From contig JAFUJB010000010.1 of the NCBI GenBank assembly GCA_017473865.1, forward strand, positions 1 through 50,233: a stretch of 50,233 nucleotides of DNA, read 5' to 3'. Origin of the DNA: Clostridia bacterium (lineage in GTDB: Bacteria > Bacillota > Clostridia > Oscillospirales > CAG-272). Position numbers and translations under genes: made by a program. Every line of letters begins with the position of its first letter. The first letter of the stretch is position 1. Below the pieces are notes generated by a model. That model searched no databases, had not been told where the DNA came from, and saw nothing but the letters and a program-made list of their open reading frames with translations. Below are positions 49,238 through 50,233 of the stretch, piece by piece.

Positions 49238-49606
49238 AGCATTTAAGCCTCTCACTTTGGGAGAGGTGGCGCACAAAGCGCGACGGAGAGGGGCTGACGA
49301 GTTGTAATCATTTGCCCTCTCACCCGCTATCGCGGGAGCTCTCCCGTAGGGAGAGCCTTTTTTGCGAGTGTAATCACTTGCCTCCATCTGACGAGGTAGC
49401 GAAGCGGCGGCGAGGGAGTGAATAACAGTCCGGTGGACTGTTAGAGCCGAGCCGTGACCGAACCGCAGTGAGACGGTGGCATTTTGCCTTGGCAAAATGA
49501 CGGAAGGAGAGATACACGAACATTTTTTGATTGCAATAATGGCGATATTGCAAATATAAAAATTGTACCAATAAAGACGTGTTACTCCGCACATTCTCTC
49601 TCCTTC
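49238..49606. repeat. Hairpin-mosaic intergenic repeat
   Basis: No credible gene. Successive hairpins include CCTCTC...GAGAGG, GCGC-ACAAA-GCGC, CCCGCTATCGCGGG, GCTCTCCC...GGGAGAGC, CAGTCC-GGT-GGACTG and CATTTTGCC-TT-GGCAAAATG. Near the right end GGAAGGAGAGA (49502) is matched by TCTCTCCTTC (49595). Any frames through this block are repeat-driven. Similar arrays are, as I recall, dispersed in gut clostridial genomes. Confidence 0.7.
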
Positions 49607-49617
49607 AGTCTTGGACT

Positions 49618-49672
49618 AAAAACTCGGCGTTTTCTTTGAAATAAACTTAGAGAAAAAAACGCCGAGTTTTCT
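49618..49672. terminator. Long-loop hairpin, terminator-like
   Basis: AAAAACTCGGCGTTTT and AAAACGCCGAGTTTT pair around a 22-base loop and are followed by TTC. No gene ends nearby, so it is probably part of the repeat region. Confidence 0.5.
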
Positions 49673-49941
49673 TAACGCCAATCCAGCTTCCGAAGTATAG
49701 GGGTTCCCCGAAACGCACGCAGTAAGTTTTGGGGGTTCGCGCAAGAGGAAGCCAAGAAAGAAAACGCATTCGCATTTTCCAAGAGGCTCAGGCAGTCAGG
49801 AGCTTCCCAGCTTTTTGAAAGAAGCTGGGCAAAAACTTTGCAACATTGGTTTGTCTAAACATTATTACTTCTGCTCACCCGTGTTGCCCTGCCGCGTGGC
49901 GGCAAAAACTTGTAAGCTCCTAAAGCTGTCTGTACCATAAT
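49673..49941. other. Gene-free region with shared repeat fragments
   Basis: I see no gene. Fragments recur from 28200-28415 (AAGAAAACGC, CAGTCAGGAGCTTC, GCCGCGTGGCGGC), and a hairpin CCCAGCTTTTTGAAAGAAGCTGGG lies near 49828. Confidence 0.55.
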
Positions 49942-49968
49942 AAAAAGAGCGGTAAAACCGCTCTTTTT
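49942..49968 (-). terminator. Terminator of the cell-wall-binding protein gene
   Basis: A 12-bp perfect stem (AAAAAGAGCGGT / ACCGCTCTTTTT) with a 3-base loop lies eight bases beyond the stop on the minus strand. Confidence 0.93.
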
Positions 49969-49975
49969 GTGTTAT

Positions 49976-50233
49976 TCATTCTATAGGCTCATCGTAGTAT
50001 ATGCCGTCCCAATAGCCGCTGTCGTCAAGATAACACCAGCCTACGCTGTCTTTCATCCAAGCATTTGTGAGCATTGCTCCATCTTCTCCCAGATAGCACC
50101 AGCCTATGCTGTCCTTTCTCCACTGGTTATCTACCCTATAGCCTTTTTCGAGATAGTACCACGTTCCGTGGTAGTTTACCCAGCCGTTTCTATCGTAGTA
50201 GAAATAACCGTCTGACGTAATGTATGCCCAGCC
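49976..50233 (-). CDS. C-terminal part of a cell-wall-binding-repeat protein
   Basis: The frame enters from the right edge and ends at TGA 49976-49978, giving 85 residues. They form about four aromatic-rich repeats of the choline/glucan-binding type: GWAYITSDGYFYYD, GWVNYHGTWYYLEKG, IGWCYLGEDGAML and VGWCYLDDSGYW. Such repeats tether secreted hydrolases or adhesins to wall teichoic or lipoteichoic acids or glucans. The catalytic part lies outside the window. Confidence 0.88.
   Translation of the reverse strand, partial: GWAYITSDGYFYYDRNGWVNYHGTWYYLEKGYRVDNQWRKDSIGWCYLGEDGAMLTNAWMKDSVGWCYLDDSGYWDGIYYDEPIE

Noticed and set aside
49235-49594. Open frames of 72-119 codons in the hairpin-rich region
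   Set aside because: They are read straight through palindromic repeats, lack good start signals and have low-complexity, domain-free products.

Overview
The window looks like chromosome of a strictly anaerobic, endospore-forming Clostridia-type Firmicute, possibly an uncultured gut member. Sporulation genes (spo0A, spoIVB, gerW/ytfJ, a ytvI-like gene) sit beside oxygen-sensitive redox enzymes: an NADH-linked [FeFe] hydrogenase, heterodisulfide-reductase-like proteins and a soluble fumarate-reductase-like pair. Good AGGAGG-type ribosome sites and TTGACA/TATAAT promoters are common. The species cannot be named from the sequence alone.

Layout. 1-154 is the tail of an unrecognised gene. 298-10351 (minus strand) is one ten-gene redox operon, in transcription order hdrB-hdrC-hdrA-flxD-flxC-flxB-flxA, then a 2Fe-2S/4Fe-4S subunit, a FrdA-like flavoprotein and an AspT/SucE-type carrier. 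It reads as an NADH-oxidising, flavin-based electron-bifurcating Flx-Hdr complex wired to a membrane-free fumarate (or related enoate) reductase and a dicarboxylate exporter, and it is the most interesting system here. 10677-17633 is a 2318-residue sortase-anchored adhesin with a VWA tip and about eleven isopeptide-type stalk domains. 18015-20816 holds an SPFH membrane protein, a short four-helix-bundle protein with an unusual symmetric array of hairpins upstream, a CAU-anticodon tRNA, and a VanY-like protein that has lost its zinc ligands. 21060-23632 holds spoIVB, a Phd-Doc toxin-antitoxin pair bracketed by two copies of the spoIVB 3' end, and a cyclophilin. 23759-27935 is a trimeric NADH/ferredoxin [FeFe] hydrogenase with a strong promoter and an FNR-like palindrome. 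TypA follows.

From 30404 most genes are on the plus strand. There is a Crp/Fnr regulator translationally coupled to an ABC importer, two XRE regulators, nadE (minus), an acyltransferase-like protein, then a dense housekeeping run: lon-engB-lysA-M50 protease-scpA-scpB-DUF2953-gerW, dacF-like, rsuA/rluB-family, and spo0A. A ytvI-like gene (minus), a long hairpin-rich repeat region without genes, and the 3' end of a cell-wall-binding-repeat protein (minus) complete the window.

How it may work together (inference): Flx-Hdr could oxidise NADH, pass one electron branch to ferredoxin and the other to fumarate through the Frd-like pair, with succinate leaving through the AspT-like carrier. The HydABC hydrogenase could then recycle reduced ferredoxin plus NADH as H2. 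Long perfect hairpins sharing a TATATGGGC-type core follow many genes and seem to be a lineage-specific terminator or repeat family.
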